From: Acidobacteriota bacterium
GTDB lineage: Bacteria > Acidobacteriota > Vicinamibacteria > Vicinamibacterales > UBA8438
Direction: 5' to 3'
Length of the DNA: 64,000 nt
NCBI GenBank assembly: GCA_009838525.1
Contig: VXRJ01000018.1
Coordinates: forward strand, 728,346-792,345
Both the position numbers and the translations under genes were made by a program. Below the pieces are notes generated by a model. That model saw only the letters and a program-made list of their open reading frames with translations. It was not told the DNA's origin and did no database searches. The first letter of the stretch is position 1, and each line of letters starts with the position of its first letter. Below are positions 1-9,226 of the stretch, in pieces.

Positions 1-129
1 ACGTCCGATGAAGGTTTGGTCTCGCGAAACGGCTCCAGCGCTGCTGACACCACAGCCGCCGCGGCCTGCCGAAGGCTGGCTTACGCCAACGTCCGATGAA
101 GGTCTGGCCTCGCGGAGATGGCTCAGGCG
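1..129. repeat. imperfect direct repeat, two copies 88 bp apart
   Basis: A segment beginning ACGTCCGATGAAGGT at base 1 recurs at base 89 and stays similar for about 40 bases (1-40 and 89-129), with a few substitutions. Both copies are non-coding. The array may extend left of the window, so its copy number is unknown. Nothing else is recognisable in the 179 bases before the first gene. Confidence 0.6.
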
Positions 130-130
130 C

Positions 131-160
131 TTGGCCGACGTGACGATGGGCCGATAGGAT
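131..160 (+). promoter_or_regulatory. candidate promoter of lptFG
   Basis: TTGGCC (131-136), an 18-nt spacer and TAGGAT (155-160) form a passable sigma-70-type promoter ending 19 bases before the ATG at 180. The match is moderate and the call rests on position and pattern only. Confidence 0.3.
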
Positions 161-179
161 CGATCAACTGGAATACGCG

Positions 180-2537
180 ATGTTTCGTATTACGAGCCGG
201 TACATCGTCCGGGAAGTCATCCCGCCCTTCCTGCTGTCGCTTTTCGTGTTCACGTTTCTGCTGTTGCTTCCGCCGATTCGGGATCGGGCCGAAGAACTGA
301 TCGGGATCGGAATCGCGCCCGGCGAGATCATCCGGATGCTGGCGCTTCTGATTCCTCAGTCGCTCGGACTGACTATCCCGATGGGATTCCTGCTGGGCGT
401 TCTGATGGCCCTCGGACGTCTTTCCAGCGATCGGGAAACGGTGGCGATGCAGGCATGCGGGATCAGCTTCGGACGGATTCTCGCCCCGCTCCTTCTCCTC
501 GCTACTATCGTGGCGGCCGTCAACTGCTGGATCATGGTCGAGTTGATTCCCCGGTCGAATCTGGCGTTCCGCGAACTGGTCTTCCAGGTGGTGGCGAATC
601 GCGCCGAGGGTGAGATCAAGCCGCGGGTCTTCCACGCGGACGACTTCCCCAATCTCGTCCTGTACGTTCAGGAGGTCTCCCAGACGGGCGGCGGGTGGTC
701 AAATGTCTTCCTGGCGGACGTTGGGGACCCGAACCGGCCGGACATCTACGTGGCGGAGCGCGGCCAGGTCATGGTCGATGCGGAACGCGGCACCGTCGAA
801 GTCGCCCTATCGCGCGGAACACGCCACCATGTCGACCCGGCACGACCGGAAGAGTACGAGCGGCACGCGTTTGAGGACCTGCTGATTCAGGTAGATGCAT
901 CGTCGACTTTCCCCGCCGGTGGCGTGCAGGAAGGCTATGCGGAGATGACAATCCCGCAACTGCGCGAGCGAGCCTCGGAGATGGAGGCGGACGGTTTGTC
1001 GCCCCACTGGCCCATCATGTACCTCCACCAGAAGTTCTCCATCCCGGTGGCGTGTTTCGTCTTCGTGCTGTTGGGCGCGGCCTTCGGGATCAGCAATCGG
1101 AAGGATGGCCGCCTCGCCAGCTTCGCGTTGGGTATCGGCGTGATCTTTGCGTACTACATCGCGATGTATACGGGTGAAGCGATGGCAATGGGCCAGCGTA
1201 TGTCGCCCGAGCTAGCCCGATGGCTACCCAATATGGTCTTGGGAACCGCCGGAATCCTGCTGGTCTGGTGGCGTACGGGACGGACCGATCGACGCCTTCC
1301 GGGCGCAGCGCTGGCAGCGCGCCTACTTCCCCGCCGGGTTCCCGGCGCGGGCGCCGGGGCGGTCGACGGTCCGAAGGCTCCCGGTAACCGGGGCGAGGCG
1401 CTCGTCACGGTTCCCAGAGGATCGGCCACTATCGGCTTCAACATCCTCGACTGGTACGTGACCGGCATGTACCTCCGGTGGGTCGGTCTGGCCTTCGTCG
1501 GCCTGCTCGGCATCTTCTACATTACGGAGTTCGTCGAGCTCTCCGACAACCTGTTCAAGGAACAGGCGACCGGCCTGATGCTGCTGCAGTATCTCTGGTA
1601 CGCCACGCCGCAGTTCATCTACTACGTTCTGCCGGTAGCAGGACTCGTGGCGACGCTCGTGACTATCGGGGTTCTGACCCGGACGAGCGAGCTTACCGTC
1701 ATGAAGGCATGTGGCATCAGTCTGTACCGGGTGGCGCTCCCGCTACTTGCCTTCAGCCTGGTCTGGAGCGGCTGCCTGTTCCTGATGGCCGAGACGGTGC
1801 TTGCCAGAGCGAACCGGCAGGCGGAGGCGCTCGATCAGCAGATTCGTTCCGGCCGGGTCCAGATGTTCGATCCGCTGAACCGGCGGTGGCTGGTGGATGA
1901 CAACGGCCACATTTATCACTACCTCCATTTCGATCCGGATCGCCAGGAAGTCGGGGCGCTCTCGATCTTCGAGTTCGAAGATACCCCCTGGTCTCTCCGC
2001 CGGCGGACCTTCATCGCGGAAGCAACGTTCGGAACCGACGCCGGGGCACCCGCGGGCTGGAACGGTCGCGACGTCTGGGAACAGGACTTCACCGCCGGCA
2101 CTTCGAATGGCTCGGGGTACCGGCGCGATGCCGAGCGCCGACTAGCGACGATCGCCCCCCCGGAGGTGTTTGCGTCCGAACTGCCGGAAGCAGAGTTGAT
2201 GAGCTTCCGGGAACTACAGCAGTACATCGAGGAACTGCGGGCACGCGGCTTCGATGTCGTAAGCCTGGTGGTAGCGCTTCACCGCAAGGCGTCGTTTCCC
2301 TTCGTTACGGTGATCCTGACGCTGATCGCGATTCCGTTCGCGGTCACCACCGGCCGGCGCGGCACGTTGTACGGTGTCGGCGCAGGAATTGTCCTCGCGT
2401 TCACCTACTGGATCGTCGTCAGCATCTTCGGAGCTTTCGGCAGCGCCGGAATGCTTGCGCCGATCATCGCCGCGTGGGCGCCGAACGCCTTTTTCGGGGC
2501 ATCGGCCGGCTATTTCCTCTTCGCGGTTCGCACCTGA
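180..2537 (+). CDS. LptF-LptG fusion, lipopolysaccharide export permease
   Basis: Both inner-membrane permease halves of the LPS transporter lie in one 785-residue chain. In most diderms LptF and LptG are separate proteins of about 360 residues that pair with the LptB ATPase and pass LPS to LptC and LptA. Residues 1 to about 365 have LptF organisation: N-terminal membrane helices, a periplasmic beta-rich stretch (about 130-260), then three more helices. A basic, Ala/Gly/Pro-rich linker follows (about 366-425). A second YjgP/YjgQ unit begins near ILDWYVTGMYLRW, with its own periplasmic domain and terminal helices. The repeated phrase near MQACGIS in the first half and MKACGIS in the second shows the internal homology. 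No stop or restart signal separates the halves. It ends 13 bases from the convergent PHP gene. Confidence 0.9.
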   Translation: MFRITSRYIVREVIPPFLLSLFVFTFLLLLPPIRDRAEELIGIGIAPGEIIRMLALLIPQSLGLTIPMGFLLGVLMALGRLSSDRETVAMQACGISFGRILAPLLLLATIVAAVNCWIMVELIPRSNLAFRELVFQVVANRAEGEIKPRVFHADDFPNLVLYVQEVSQTGGGWSNVFLADVGDPNRPDIYVAERGQVMVDAERGTVEVALSRGTRHHVDPARPEEYERHAFEDLLIQVDASSTFPAGGVQEGYAEMTIPQLRERASEMEADGLSPHWPIMYLHQKFSIPVACFVFVLLGAAFGISNRKDGRLASFALGIGVIFAYYIAMYTGEAMAMGQRMSPELARWLPNMVLGTAGILLVWWRTGRTDRRLPGAALAARLLPRRVPGAGAGAVDGPKAPGNRGEALVTVPRGSATIGFNILDWYVTGMYLRWVGLAFVGLLGIFYITEFVELSDNLFKEQATGLMLLQYLWYATPQFIYYVLPVAGLVATLVTIGVLTRTSELTVMKACGISLYRVALPLLAFSLVWSGCLFLMAETVLARANRQAEALDQQIRSGRVQMFDPLNRRWLVDDNGHIYHYLHFDPDRQEVGALSIFEFEDTPWSLRRRTFIAEATFGTDAGAPAGWNGRDVWEQDFTAGTSNGSGYRRDAERRLATIAPPEVFASELPEAELMSFRELQQYIEELRARGFDVVSLVVALHRKASFPFVTVILTLIAIPFAVTTGRRGTLYGVGAGIVLAFTYWIVVSIFGAFGSAGMLAPIIAAWAPNAFFGASAGYFLFAVRT

Positions 2538-2550
2538 GGAACTCCCGCCT

Positions 2551-4410
2551 CTATGGCCCGACCAGGTGCGGGCCGACAATCGTCAGGCTGCCGCGCGTGC
2601 CGGGGAAAGTGTTGACGGTGTCGACGACGATCAACAGGCTGTCGACAGCTGCCAGATCCGGTTGCGCCTCCAGGTCCGGCGTCACCCGGACCAGTTGATC
2701 AAAAGGAACCGTCACGGCGCGTCGCTCCGTACCGACGTAGAACGAGCGGCGCCAGCGGTCACCCTCGCCGCCAGCCGGATGCGAACGCCTCAGCTGCAAC
2801 GAGAGCCTCATCGGCTGAGACGCTTCGGTTTCGAACCGTACGGCCGTTGTGCCGACAAGTTCTCCCGCCTCGAGGGGCTGGACGGCCGCGGCATAGGTCT
2901 CCACATCGGATCCCAGCTCGAACGTCATCTGGATCTCCTCACCGGCGTCTGTTTCCGGTCCGAGACGATTCGAAGCCAGGAACACTTCGGCATCCCTCTG
3001 CTCTACCTGCCATTCGCGTGGCAGCCTTCTACCCTGGCCAGTTGCCGCCGGGTCGTCGGCTTGTTCCGGCAGACTACTCGGTTCTGCAGAGATGGCGCTC
3101 ACCAGGTTGGTATCGCCCACCGCGTCGGCCGGCGCTCCCCCGACATAAATGGGGTTGCTCACGATCCAGGGAACGGGGGGATCGCCCGGGGCGTCCGGCA
3201 GAAAGACCTCGACGCGGAAGGCCGTCCAATCTTCGGGGGCCACCGGCGTGCGGTACGTCAGCGTCGGACCCGGCTCTCCCGCCAATATCGGGGCGCCGTT
3301 GCTCAAGAGCGTGAACGTCGCGTCCTCCACGCCAGCCACGTTCGCAATGAGGTCTACGGGGCCATTTCCCGGGGTCCACTCCCCCATTCGAATCAACTCG
3401 CCGCCCGCCGCCCGGCCGGTCCAGGCGACTCGGGCCGGCCCGGCAATGGCGTCTACCACGGTATAGACCCGTCCTTCGCGCAGCGAAGATAGGATGGCCG
3501 CCGCGTCCGGCAGTGCTTGACCAATGAGCGGCCGGTCCAGCTCGATCTGTACCGAGAGCGCACGGAAGACCGGTTCGTAGCCCGGCAGCCGCAGGCCTCC
3601 ATTCTCGGCACTGCCGTCCCCCGCTCCTTCCCCGCCGTAGCCCTCGTCGTCCGCTTCCGTGGAGAGACGCCCGTGAGCATCCGCTGCACCAATACCGACG
3701 ACCCGGCGCCGGGACGCCAGGTCGTCCCAGAGCGCCAGGGCCGACTCGGGGCGATCGAGCATCAAGGCAAGGCTCTCGGCGGGGCGAATCCAGTAGCCGA
3801 ACAACACGTGCGCCAACGAGGTCCAGTTCTCGTCGCGCCATTCGCTGTCACCATTGATCCATTCGACCGCGTCGACCGGCAGCGAGGGGTCGGACCAGGC
3901 CAACGCCGGCCTCGGCGACGTAGGATGCGCAGCGATCCCGATGCCCCCCAGTCGGCGGACATCCTCGATCACGCCCCGTGCATCACCACCGAGAGGGTAC
4001 GGCGCCGAGCCGAGACCTAGCGCTGCGTAGTGACCTCCATCGGTGCTGACTTCGACGCCATCGATCATCAGCACGCCCTCGTAGTAGGCCGGCGCCGCAA
4101 TCCCGGTCGCGTCGCCGTGATCCGTCAGAACGACGAAGTCGAGGTCCGCCTCGGCGGCGGCAGTTGCGATCTGCGGCACCGTCCCGCTCCCGTCCGAGCG
4201 ACGACTATGCACGTGGTACACGCCACGAGCCGTGTGAGTGATGCCGCCGGCTGCGCTACTCGCTGAGTCCGGACCGGCCTGGGACGGGGGGAGCGGCGTC
4301 TCCAGAACGCGTGCCGACGGCGGCAACAGGAGGCCGAAGACAAGGCCAGCGGCCGCCGCGAGGGCGACTATCCCGATGAGGGGCCGTAACCGCCCTGCTC
4401 GCCGTTCCAT
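2551..4410 (-). CDS. PHP-domain metallohydrolase, CehA/McbA-like, exported
   Basis: A 619-residue protein with an N-terminal hydrophobic segment (about 10-30) that is a signal peptide or anchor. A PHP domain follows with H66-V-H68, S72-D73-G74 and the TDHGD motif near 96-100. These histidines and aspartates are the usual metal ligands of PHP phosphoesterases and CehA/McbA-type hydrolases. An AAHPTSPRP segment supplies a further His. The C-terminal third (about 430-619) looks beta-rich and could be a carbohydrate-binding-like domain. The substrate cannot be deduced. It follows metK on the same strand after 63 bases and may be cotranscribed. The fold is confident, the function is not. Confidence 0.75.
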   Translation of the reverse strand: MERRAGRLRPLIGIVALAAAAGLVFGLLLPPSARVLETPLPPSQAGPDSASSAAGGITHTARGVYHVHSRRSDGSGTVPQIATAAAEADLDFVVLTDHGDATGIAAPAYYEGVLMIDGVEVSTDGGHYAALGLGSAPYPLGGDARGVIEDVRRLGGIGIAAHPTSPRPALAWSDPSLPVDAVEWINGDSEWRDENWTSLAHVLFGYWIRPAESLALMLDRPESALALWDDLASRRRVVGIGAADAHGRLSTEADDEGYGGEGAGDGSAENGGLRLPGYEPVFRALSVQIELDRPLIGQALPDAAAILSSLREGRVYTVVDAIAGPARVAWTGRAAGGELIRMGEWTPGNGPVDLIANVAGVEDATFTLLSNGAPILAGEPGPTLTYRTPVAPEDWTAFRVEVFLPDAPGDPPVPWIVSNPIYVGGAPADAVGDTNLVSAISAEPSSLPEQADDPAATGQGRRLPREWQVEQRDAEVFLASNRLGPETDAGEEIQMTFELGSDVETYAAAVQPLEAGELVGTTAVRFETEASQPMRLSLQLRRSHPAGGEGDRWRRSFYVGTERRAVTVPFDQLVRVTPDLEAQPDLAAVDSLLIVVDTVNTFPGTRGSLTIVGPHLVGP

Positions 4411-4439
4411 GCGCCCTGTCCCCAGAACGCTCGTCCTGG

Positions 4440-4451
4440 CAGCCCGTGGTG
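4440..4451 (+). repeat. dispersed 12-mer CAGCCCGTGGTG (copy 1)
   Basis: Identical to the copies at 33520-33531 and 40609-40620. It lies between metK and the PHP hydrolase gene and is followed by TAACCC. Confidence 0.45.
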
Positions 4452-4473
4452 TAACCCAACTCGGCCGGGCGGC

Positions 4474-5658
4474 TCAGGAGTGGACCGCCGCCAGGCAGTC
4501 CGGCGCGCCAGCGGCTGCGCGCAGAGCGTCCGCCTTGTCGGTTCGCTCCCAGGTGAACTCCGGCTCTGAACGCCCGAAGTGACCGAACGCCGCGGTTGAT
4601 CGGTAGATTGGCCTGCGCAGATCGAGTGTTTCAATGATGTCCCGGGGCTTCAGCGCGAAGTGAGCCTGCACGAGGTCCCCGAGCTGTTCGTCCGTCATTC
4701 CGGTGGTGCCGGTACCGAACGTCTCGACCAGCACCGAAACCGGGTCGGCGACCCCGATCGCGTACGCCAGTTGAACCTGCACGCGGTCCGCGAGACCCGC
4801 CGCGACGCAGTTCTTCGCAATGTAGCGGGCCATGTAGGCCGCGGAACGGTCCACCTTTGTCGGGTCCTTTCCGGAGAACGCGCCGCCGCCATGGGGCGCC
4901 ATGCCCCCGTACGTGTCGACGATGATCTTGCGTCCGGTCAGGCCGCAGTCGCCGTGCGGGCCGCCGGTGACGAACCGGCCGGTTGGATTCACGTGGATGA
5001 TCGTCCGGTCGTCGAGGAGGCTCGCCGGCAACGTCGAACGGACGACCGCCTCCTCGATTCCCGCGCGCAACCGCTCGGTCGACACTTGGTCGCTGTGCTG
5101 GCTCGATACGACGACCGTGTGGATCCGCTGCGGTTCGTCGCCGACGTACTCGACCGTCACCTGCGACTTTCCGTCCGGCCTCAGGTACTCGAGCACGCCG
5201 TCGCGCCGCGCCGTTGACAGCGCCTTCACGAGACGGTGCGACAGGGCGATCGGGAGCGGCATCCGTTCCGGCGTCTCCGTGCAGGCGTAGCCGAACATCA
5301 ATCCCTGATCGCCTGCCCCGCCCGGATCGACCCCCATCGCGATGTCGGGCGACTGGCTGTGCAGCCTCACCTGCACCTCGCAAGTGTTGGCGTCGAAGCC
5401 GAACGCAGCGTCGGTATAGCCGACGTCGCGCACCGCATCGCGCGCCACCGCCTCGTAGTCGACCTCGGCGCTGGTGGTGATCTCGCCCGCCAGGACGATG
5501 AGGTCGGTCGTCAGAAGCGACTCACAGGCGACACGTCCCCTGGGATCCTCGGCGAAGATGGCGTCGAGGACACCGTCCGAAACCTGATCCGCGATCTTGT
5601 CCGGATGTCCTTCGGTGACCGACTCGGAAGTGAAAAGATAGTGGCCGGTTCGGTGCAT
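4474..5658 (-). CDS. metK: S-adenosylmethionine synthetase
   Basis: This cytoplasmic enzyme makes S-adenosylmethionine from methionine and ATP. The 394-residue protein starts [20 protein letters not shown], the classic MetK N-terminus. It contains the GAGDQG hexapeptide and the [19 protein letters not shown] phosphate-binding segment, and its length is normal. I chose the ATG at 5658 because AAGGAGA lies 9 bases upstream; an in-frame ATG at 5754 would add 32 residues unlike the family. The gene follows xerC/D on the same strand after 102 bases, where a promoter candidate sits. Confidence 0.97.
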   Translation of the reverse strand: MHRTGHYLFTSESVTEGHPDKIADQVSDGVLDAIFAEDPRGRVACESLLTTDLIVLAGEITTSAEVDYEAVARDAVRDVGYTDAAFGFDANTCEVQVRLHSQSPDIAMGVDPGGAGDQGLMFGYACTETPERMPLPIALSHRLVKALSTARRDGVLEYLRPDGKSQVTVEYVGDEPQRIHTVVVSSQHSDQVSTERLRAGIEEAVVRSTLPASLLDDRTIIHVNPTGRFVTGGPHGDCGLTGRKIIVDTYGGMAPHGGGAFSGKDPTKVDRSAAYMARYIAKNCVAAGLADRVQVQLAYAIGVADPVSVLVETFGTGTTGMTDEQLGDLVQAHFALKPRDIIETLDLRRPIYRSTAAFGHFGRSEPEFTWERTDKADALRAAAGAPDCLAAVHS

Positions 5659-5724
5659 GGGTTGTGGTTCTCCTTCAGTATCGCTCCGGCTCTGGCGGGC
5701 AGGACGCGCCCACGGCAACCGTGG

Positions 5725-5754
5725 AGAGTACCAGCCCTCATACTGCCCGGTCAA
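5725..5754 (-). promoter_or_regulatory. candidate metK promoter with nearby hairpin
   Basis: On the minus strand TTGACC (5749-5754), an 18-nt spacer and TACTCT (5725-5730) resemble a sigma-70 promoter. Just downstream, CCACGG-TTG-CCGTGG (5710-5724) is a perfect 6-bp hairpin at the likely start of the 5' UTR. I do not recognise a SAM riboswitch here. Confidence 0.35.
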
Positions 5755-5760
5755 CGTAAG

Positions 5761-6684
5761 TCAGGCCCGCGGATGAAATGCCTCGAAGACCGCCTTGAGG
5801 CGAGCGTCCAGAACATGGGTGTAGATCTGCGTCGTAGACAGGTCCGAGTGCCCCAGCAGCGTCTGGATCGATCGGAGATCCGCCCCACGCTCCAGCAGGT
5901 GCGTGGCAAACGAATGCCGCAGAACATGGGGACTCAGGTCCCGTGGCAGCCCGGCCCGTTGGCCGTACTGTTTCAGTTTCTTCCAGAAACCGACGCGGCT
6001 CAGCTTTCCGCCCCCGCGAGCATTGACGAAGAGCCAGGACGATGTCCGCCCCTTGAGCAGCGCGGGCCGGGCTTCGTCGCGATAGCGGGTCACCCACTCG
6101 ACCGCGGGCGCTCCCATCGGCACGAGGCGCTCCTTGTTCCCCTTGCCGAGGCAGGTGAGATAGCCATGGCGCAGGTTGAGATCGCCGGGCCGAAGCGACA
6201 CCAGTTCAGTCACGCGGAGACCCGTGGCGTACAGGAGTTCAATGAGCGCCCGGTCGCGCAGACCGGCCGGCGTTCCGGTATCGGGCTGAGCGATCAATGT
6301 GTCGATTGCTTCGGCCGAGAGCGCCGACGGCAACGCCGGCCATGACCGCGGCGGCCGCAGATCTTCGGCCGGGTTCTCGTCGATGCGGCCGTCCGCCACC
6401 AGGAAGCGGTAGAAGCTCCGGACGCTGGCTACCACCCGGGCCACCGACCGGGGCGCGAGGCCGTCCGTCATTCTCTCGCGAACGAACGCCTCCAGGTCCT
6501 GCCGGCCAAGACGATCGAGCTCCTTGCGCCGACTGTCAGCGTACGCCGCGAGTGCCGCCAGGTCTCGGCGGTAGCTCGCGAGGGTGTGCGGAGACAGCCG
6601 GCGAACACCCTTCAGAACGTCAAGCCAAGCCTCAACCAGCCCGCGGGCGCGGTCGGCTGGAGACCAGCGTTGTATACTGGGCAA
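5761..6684 (-). CDS. Tyrosine recombinase XerC/XerD
   Basis: A 307-residue site-specific recombinase, most likely one of the XerC/XerD pair that resolves chromosome dimers at dif. It has the SAM-like N-terminal core-binding domain (about 10-105) and a complete catalytic set: R157 (in ATGLR), K181, H253-x-x-R256, H279 and Tyr288 (in QIYTH). Size and the absence of accessory integrase domains favour a housekeeping Xer over a phage integrase. The start is a TTG at 6684; no better ATG or GTG lies before the conserved LSPHTLASYRRDL region, so the exact start is uncertain. It is divergent from the lipoprotein gene at 6729 and may be cotranscribed with metK. Confidence 0.92.
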   Translation of the reverse strand: MPSIQRWSPADRARGLVEAWLDVLKGVRRLSPHTLASYRRDLAALAAYADSRRKELDRLGRQDLEAFVRERMTDGLAPRSVARVVASVRSFYRFLVADGRIDENPAEDLRPPRSWPALPSALSAEAIDTLIAQPDTGTPAGLRDRALIELLYATGLRVTELVSLRPGDLNLRHGYLTCLGKGNKERLVPMGAPAVEWVTRYRDEARPALLKGRTSSWLFVNARGGGKLSRVGFWKKLKQYGQRAGLPRDLSPHVLRHSFATHLLERGADLRSIQTLLGHSDLSTTQIYTHVLDARLKAVFEAFHPRA

Positions 6685-6728
6685 CGTCGAACAACCCGGT
6701 TCGCGTCACTCTACAGGGGTTTCGTCAG

Positions 6729-7961
6729 TTGGCTCAACAGTTCGTGCGGGTTGTCGCCATCGGCCTTGCGCTCGGTTTGCCGCTGGCCGGCTGCGCCACT
6801 CGCAACGCCTCCGTCATTCCCGTTGCCGCCCAGCCGGCCGACTTCCCGACCCAGCTCGCCGAGTATGTGCGGGCGCAGACGGCGCTCGCCGCCGACGATT
6901 TCGAAGGAGCCCAGACCGCGCTTGCCGGCCTGATCGCCATAGCGGATCCGACCATCCGGCCACTCGCCGAAGTGGCGGCCGGCGCGAACGACATTGCGTC
7001 CATGCGAAGTGACTTCAAGCCGCTGTCAGAGTTCCTGGCAGCCATGGAGTTGCCACCGGGCTATGCACGCGCCTACTGTCCGATGTACGACGGCGGATCG
7101 AACTGGGTGCAGGTGGACGGCCCGGTCCGCAACCCGTACTACGGTTCGGAGATGCTCACCTGCGGCGTGGTCGACGCGGCCCCGGGTGCGCACATGGACC
7201 ACAGCCCGCAACACGGCGGGCGAGTCTTCATGGCGCCCGACAGTTTTCACCACATCGAGGGGGTTTACCCCGAGCCGGGGATCTTCCGTCTCTATGCAAC
7301 CGACAACTACCGCGAGCCAGTGGATGTCACGTTCTGGATGGGACGCATCGTTCTCGAGGAGGAGTACGACGCGGAGAGCGACGAGTTCGTTGAAGTTCGG
7401 TCGGCCGCCCTGCTGCCGTCGCCCGACGGCGCGTACCTCGAGGCGGAAGTCGGCGATCAGCCCTTTCCCGCCGAGATGATCGCCAAGATTCGCGTCGTGG
7501 AGGAGTTTCCTGAGGATCGGTTCGATTTCATCTTCAGCGAGTTCTCCAGCGCTGCGCCCGATGTAATCGATACTTCGCCCGCTGCCGCGGTGCCCGAGAC
7601 GCTGCCGCTTGCCGAGCGTATCCGCCCACGCATCCCGGAACTGACGAGCGACATCGTTCAGGGGATCAGCCAGCGGAACGAAGAGATCGCAAACCTGGTA
7701 GCGACCGGCGGATTCACAGAGATCTTCATTCCGGCGCTTCAGTCGAAGGAACTGGCGCTCGCGCTGCACGATCGGGCGGAGGACCTGCCAGCGCAGGACC
7801 GCAATCTGATCCGAATCGCGGTTCGCAGCCTCGTCCGCTCCGCCTGGCTCCTTGACTGGTACGGAGATCTGGGCAACAAGCAGCAGGTCAGCGACGCGCA
7901 CGACGTCTTCGACGAGGCGGTCGATCTCATCACCGAGATCTACGGAGGCGTGGAACCATGA
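6729..7961 (+). CDS. Lipoprotein with DUF3347/CusB-tail-like metal site
   Basis: A 410-residue predicted lipoprotein: hydrophobic signal then lipobox LPLAG-C22. Residues about 95-147 read as a DUF3347-like module: FKPLSEFL, then YCPM (C117), a W, VRNPYYG and MLTCG (C145). This Cys/Met arrangement resembles the tail module of CusB-type copper efflux adaptors. A His/Met-rich run follows (HMDHSPQHGG, H155-H162). The rest is unrecognised and partly helical. I start it at TTG 6729 because it gives a compact signal peptide and AGGGG lies about 9 bases upstream; upstream in-frame sequence has unlikely composition. It overlaps the next gene by ATGA. Metal binding is inferred from motifs and the physiological role is unknown. 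Confidence 0.6.
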   Translation: MAQQFVRVVAIGLALGLPLAGCATRNASVIPVAAQPADFPTQLAEYVRAQTALAADDFEGAQTALAGLIAIADPTIRPLAEVAAGANDIASMRSDFKPLSEFLAAMELPPGYARAYCPMYDGGSNWVQVDGPVRNPYYGSEMLTCGVVDAAPGAHMDHSPQHGGRVFMAPDSFHHIEGVYPEPGIFRLYATDNYREPVDVTFWMGRIVLEEEYDAESDEFVEVRSAALLPSPDGAYLEAEVGDQPFPAEMIAKIRVVEEFPEDRFDFIFSEFSSAAPDVIDTSPAAAVPETLPLAERIRPRIPELTSDIVQGISQRNEEIANLVATGGFTEIFIPALQSKELALALHDRAEDLPAQDRNLIRIAVRSLVRSAWLLDWYGDLGNKQQVSDAHDVFDEAVDLITEIYGGVEP

Positions 7962-9226
7962 CATCGAGACGTCGGACGGGGGGCGCAACGATCGTGCGCA
8001 TCGCGGCCAGCGCGCTGCTCACTTTGGTGATCGTGCTCACGGCGAGCTTGCCAACGGAAACGCACACGCCGATCGCATCACGCTGGAACTACAACGAGCA
8101 CCTCTTCCCGATATTCCGGGACAACTGCGGAGCCTGCCACCGCGAGGGAGGCATCGCTCCGATGTCGCTCGTCACCTACAACGAGGCCTTCCCCTGGGCG
8201 CAGTCGATTCGCGAGGAGGTGCTTGGTCTTCGGATGCCGCCGTGGAAGGCGGAGGATGGCTTCGGCGACTTCCGGAACGGTCATGCCCTTCCCGCGAAGG
8301 AGATGGACATGATCCTCGAATGGTCCAGCGGCGGCTATCCGCAGGGGCCCCGCAACATGGAGCTCGACCCGGTCACCGGCCCCACCGACTGGCCACTCGG
8401 AGCGCCGGACCTGGAACTTGAGATGCCAGATCCGTTCACGGTCGACACAGGGACGAGCGAGACGGTTCGCTACTTCGTCTTACCGTCCGGCGCCAATGCG
8501 GATCGCCTTGTGACGGGCGCGGATGTGATACCCGGCGCGAGTGCGGTCGTCCGGGACGTGGCGATCTACATCGACCCGTCGGGGACGGCACGGTCGCTTG
8601 ACGAGGCTGATCCGGAGCCGGGCTTTGCCGAGCCCGACGGCGCCCGCTTCCCTGCCGCCCCACCGATGGCGCTCTGGTCACCCGGCCGCGCGAGTGTTGT
8701 TCTGGAGAACACCGCTCACCCGATGCCGGCCGGAGCCGATGTCGTTGTGCGAATCCACTACAAGAAGACCTGGATAACGGACGGGCAGGAATTCACGGAC
8801 CAGAGCCGGGTCGGCCTTTACTTCGCCGACGGTGATGCGGCGACCATCGAGTCGATCCTGATCGCTTCGCCAGCCGATGAAGCAGGCCGGACGATCACGT
8901 TCAGCCAGGCAATCGACAGCGACGTAAGAGTGCTTGCCATGCTGCCGGAGATCGAGATAGAGGCAAGGGACGTACAGGTCGTGGCAGTGACTCCTGACGG
9001 CTCTCGAGTGCCGATGCTGTTCCTCCGAGAGCCGGACACCGCATGGCCTACCCGCTACTGGTTCGATGCGCCGATCGCTCTGCCGGCCGGGACGACCATC
9101 GAGGTGGAGGCAGTCGTCCATCCAGGCGCGGACCATACGCCGGGACGGTCTCTGTTCGGCGCCGACGCGGGGGCGCCGATCCGCCTGATGATGGACTATG
9201 CGAGCGGCGCTGCCGTCGCCAACTGA
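7958..9226 (+). CDS. Mono-haem protein with degenerate Cu-monooxygenase-like domain
   Basis: A 422-residue exported protein. After an N-terminal hydrophobic segment (about 15-35) it has one c-type haem motif, CGACH, followed by MPPW, an arrangement seen in haem-linked ascorbate-dependent monooxygenase-like proteins. The middle and C-terminal parts follow that family: RFPAAPPMALWSPGR, MPAGADVVVRIHYKK, DQSRVGLYF, then LPAGTTIEVEAVVHPGAD. The positions normally holding copper ligands look replaced: VRDVAIYI stands where a His-His pair is usual, and LPEIEIEARD where PHMHLRG is usual. It is therefore probably an electron-transfer or structural relative and not an active hydroxylase. It is translationally coupled to the metal-site lipoprotein (ATGA) and overlaps the next gene by 29 bases. 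Confidence 0.65.
   Translation: MTSRRRTGGATIVRIAASALLTLVIVLTASLPTETHTPIASRWNYNEHLFPIFRDNCGACHREGGIAPMSLVTYNEAFPWAQSIREEVLGLRMPPWKAEDGFGDFRNGHALPAKEMDMILEWSSGGYPQGPRNMELDPVTGPTDWPLGAPDLELEMPDPFTVDTGTSETVRYFVLPSGANADRLVTGADVIPGASAVVRDVAIYIDPSGTARSLDEADPEPGFAEPDGARFPAAPPMALWSPGRASVVLENTAHPMPAGADVVVRIHYKKTWITDGQEFTDQSRVGLYFADGDAATIESILIASPADEAGRTITFSQAIDSDVRVLAMLPEIEIEARDVQVVAVTPDGSRVPMLFLREPDTAWPTRYWFDAPIALPAGTTIEVEAVVHPGADHTPGRSLFGADAGAPIRLMMDYASGAAVAN

Noticed and set aside
5659-5760. SAM riboswitch upstream of metK
   Set aside because: One short perfect hairpin is present but none of the SAM-binding core patterns I know are recognisable.
6297-6728. 144-codon N-terminal extension of the metal-site lipoprotein
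   Set aside because: It runs antisense through the xer gene, is Arg/Pro-rich, and would bury a clear lipoprotein signal peptide.
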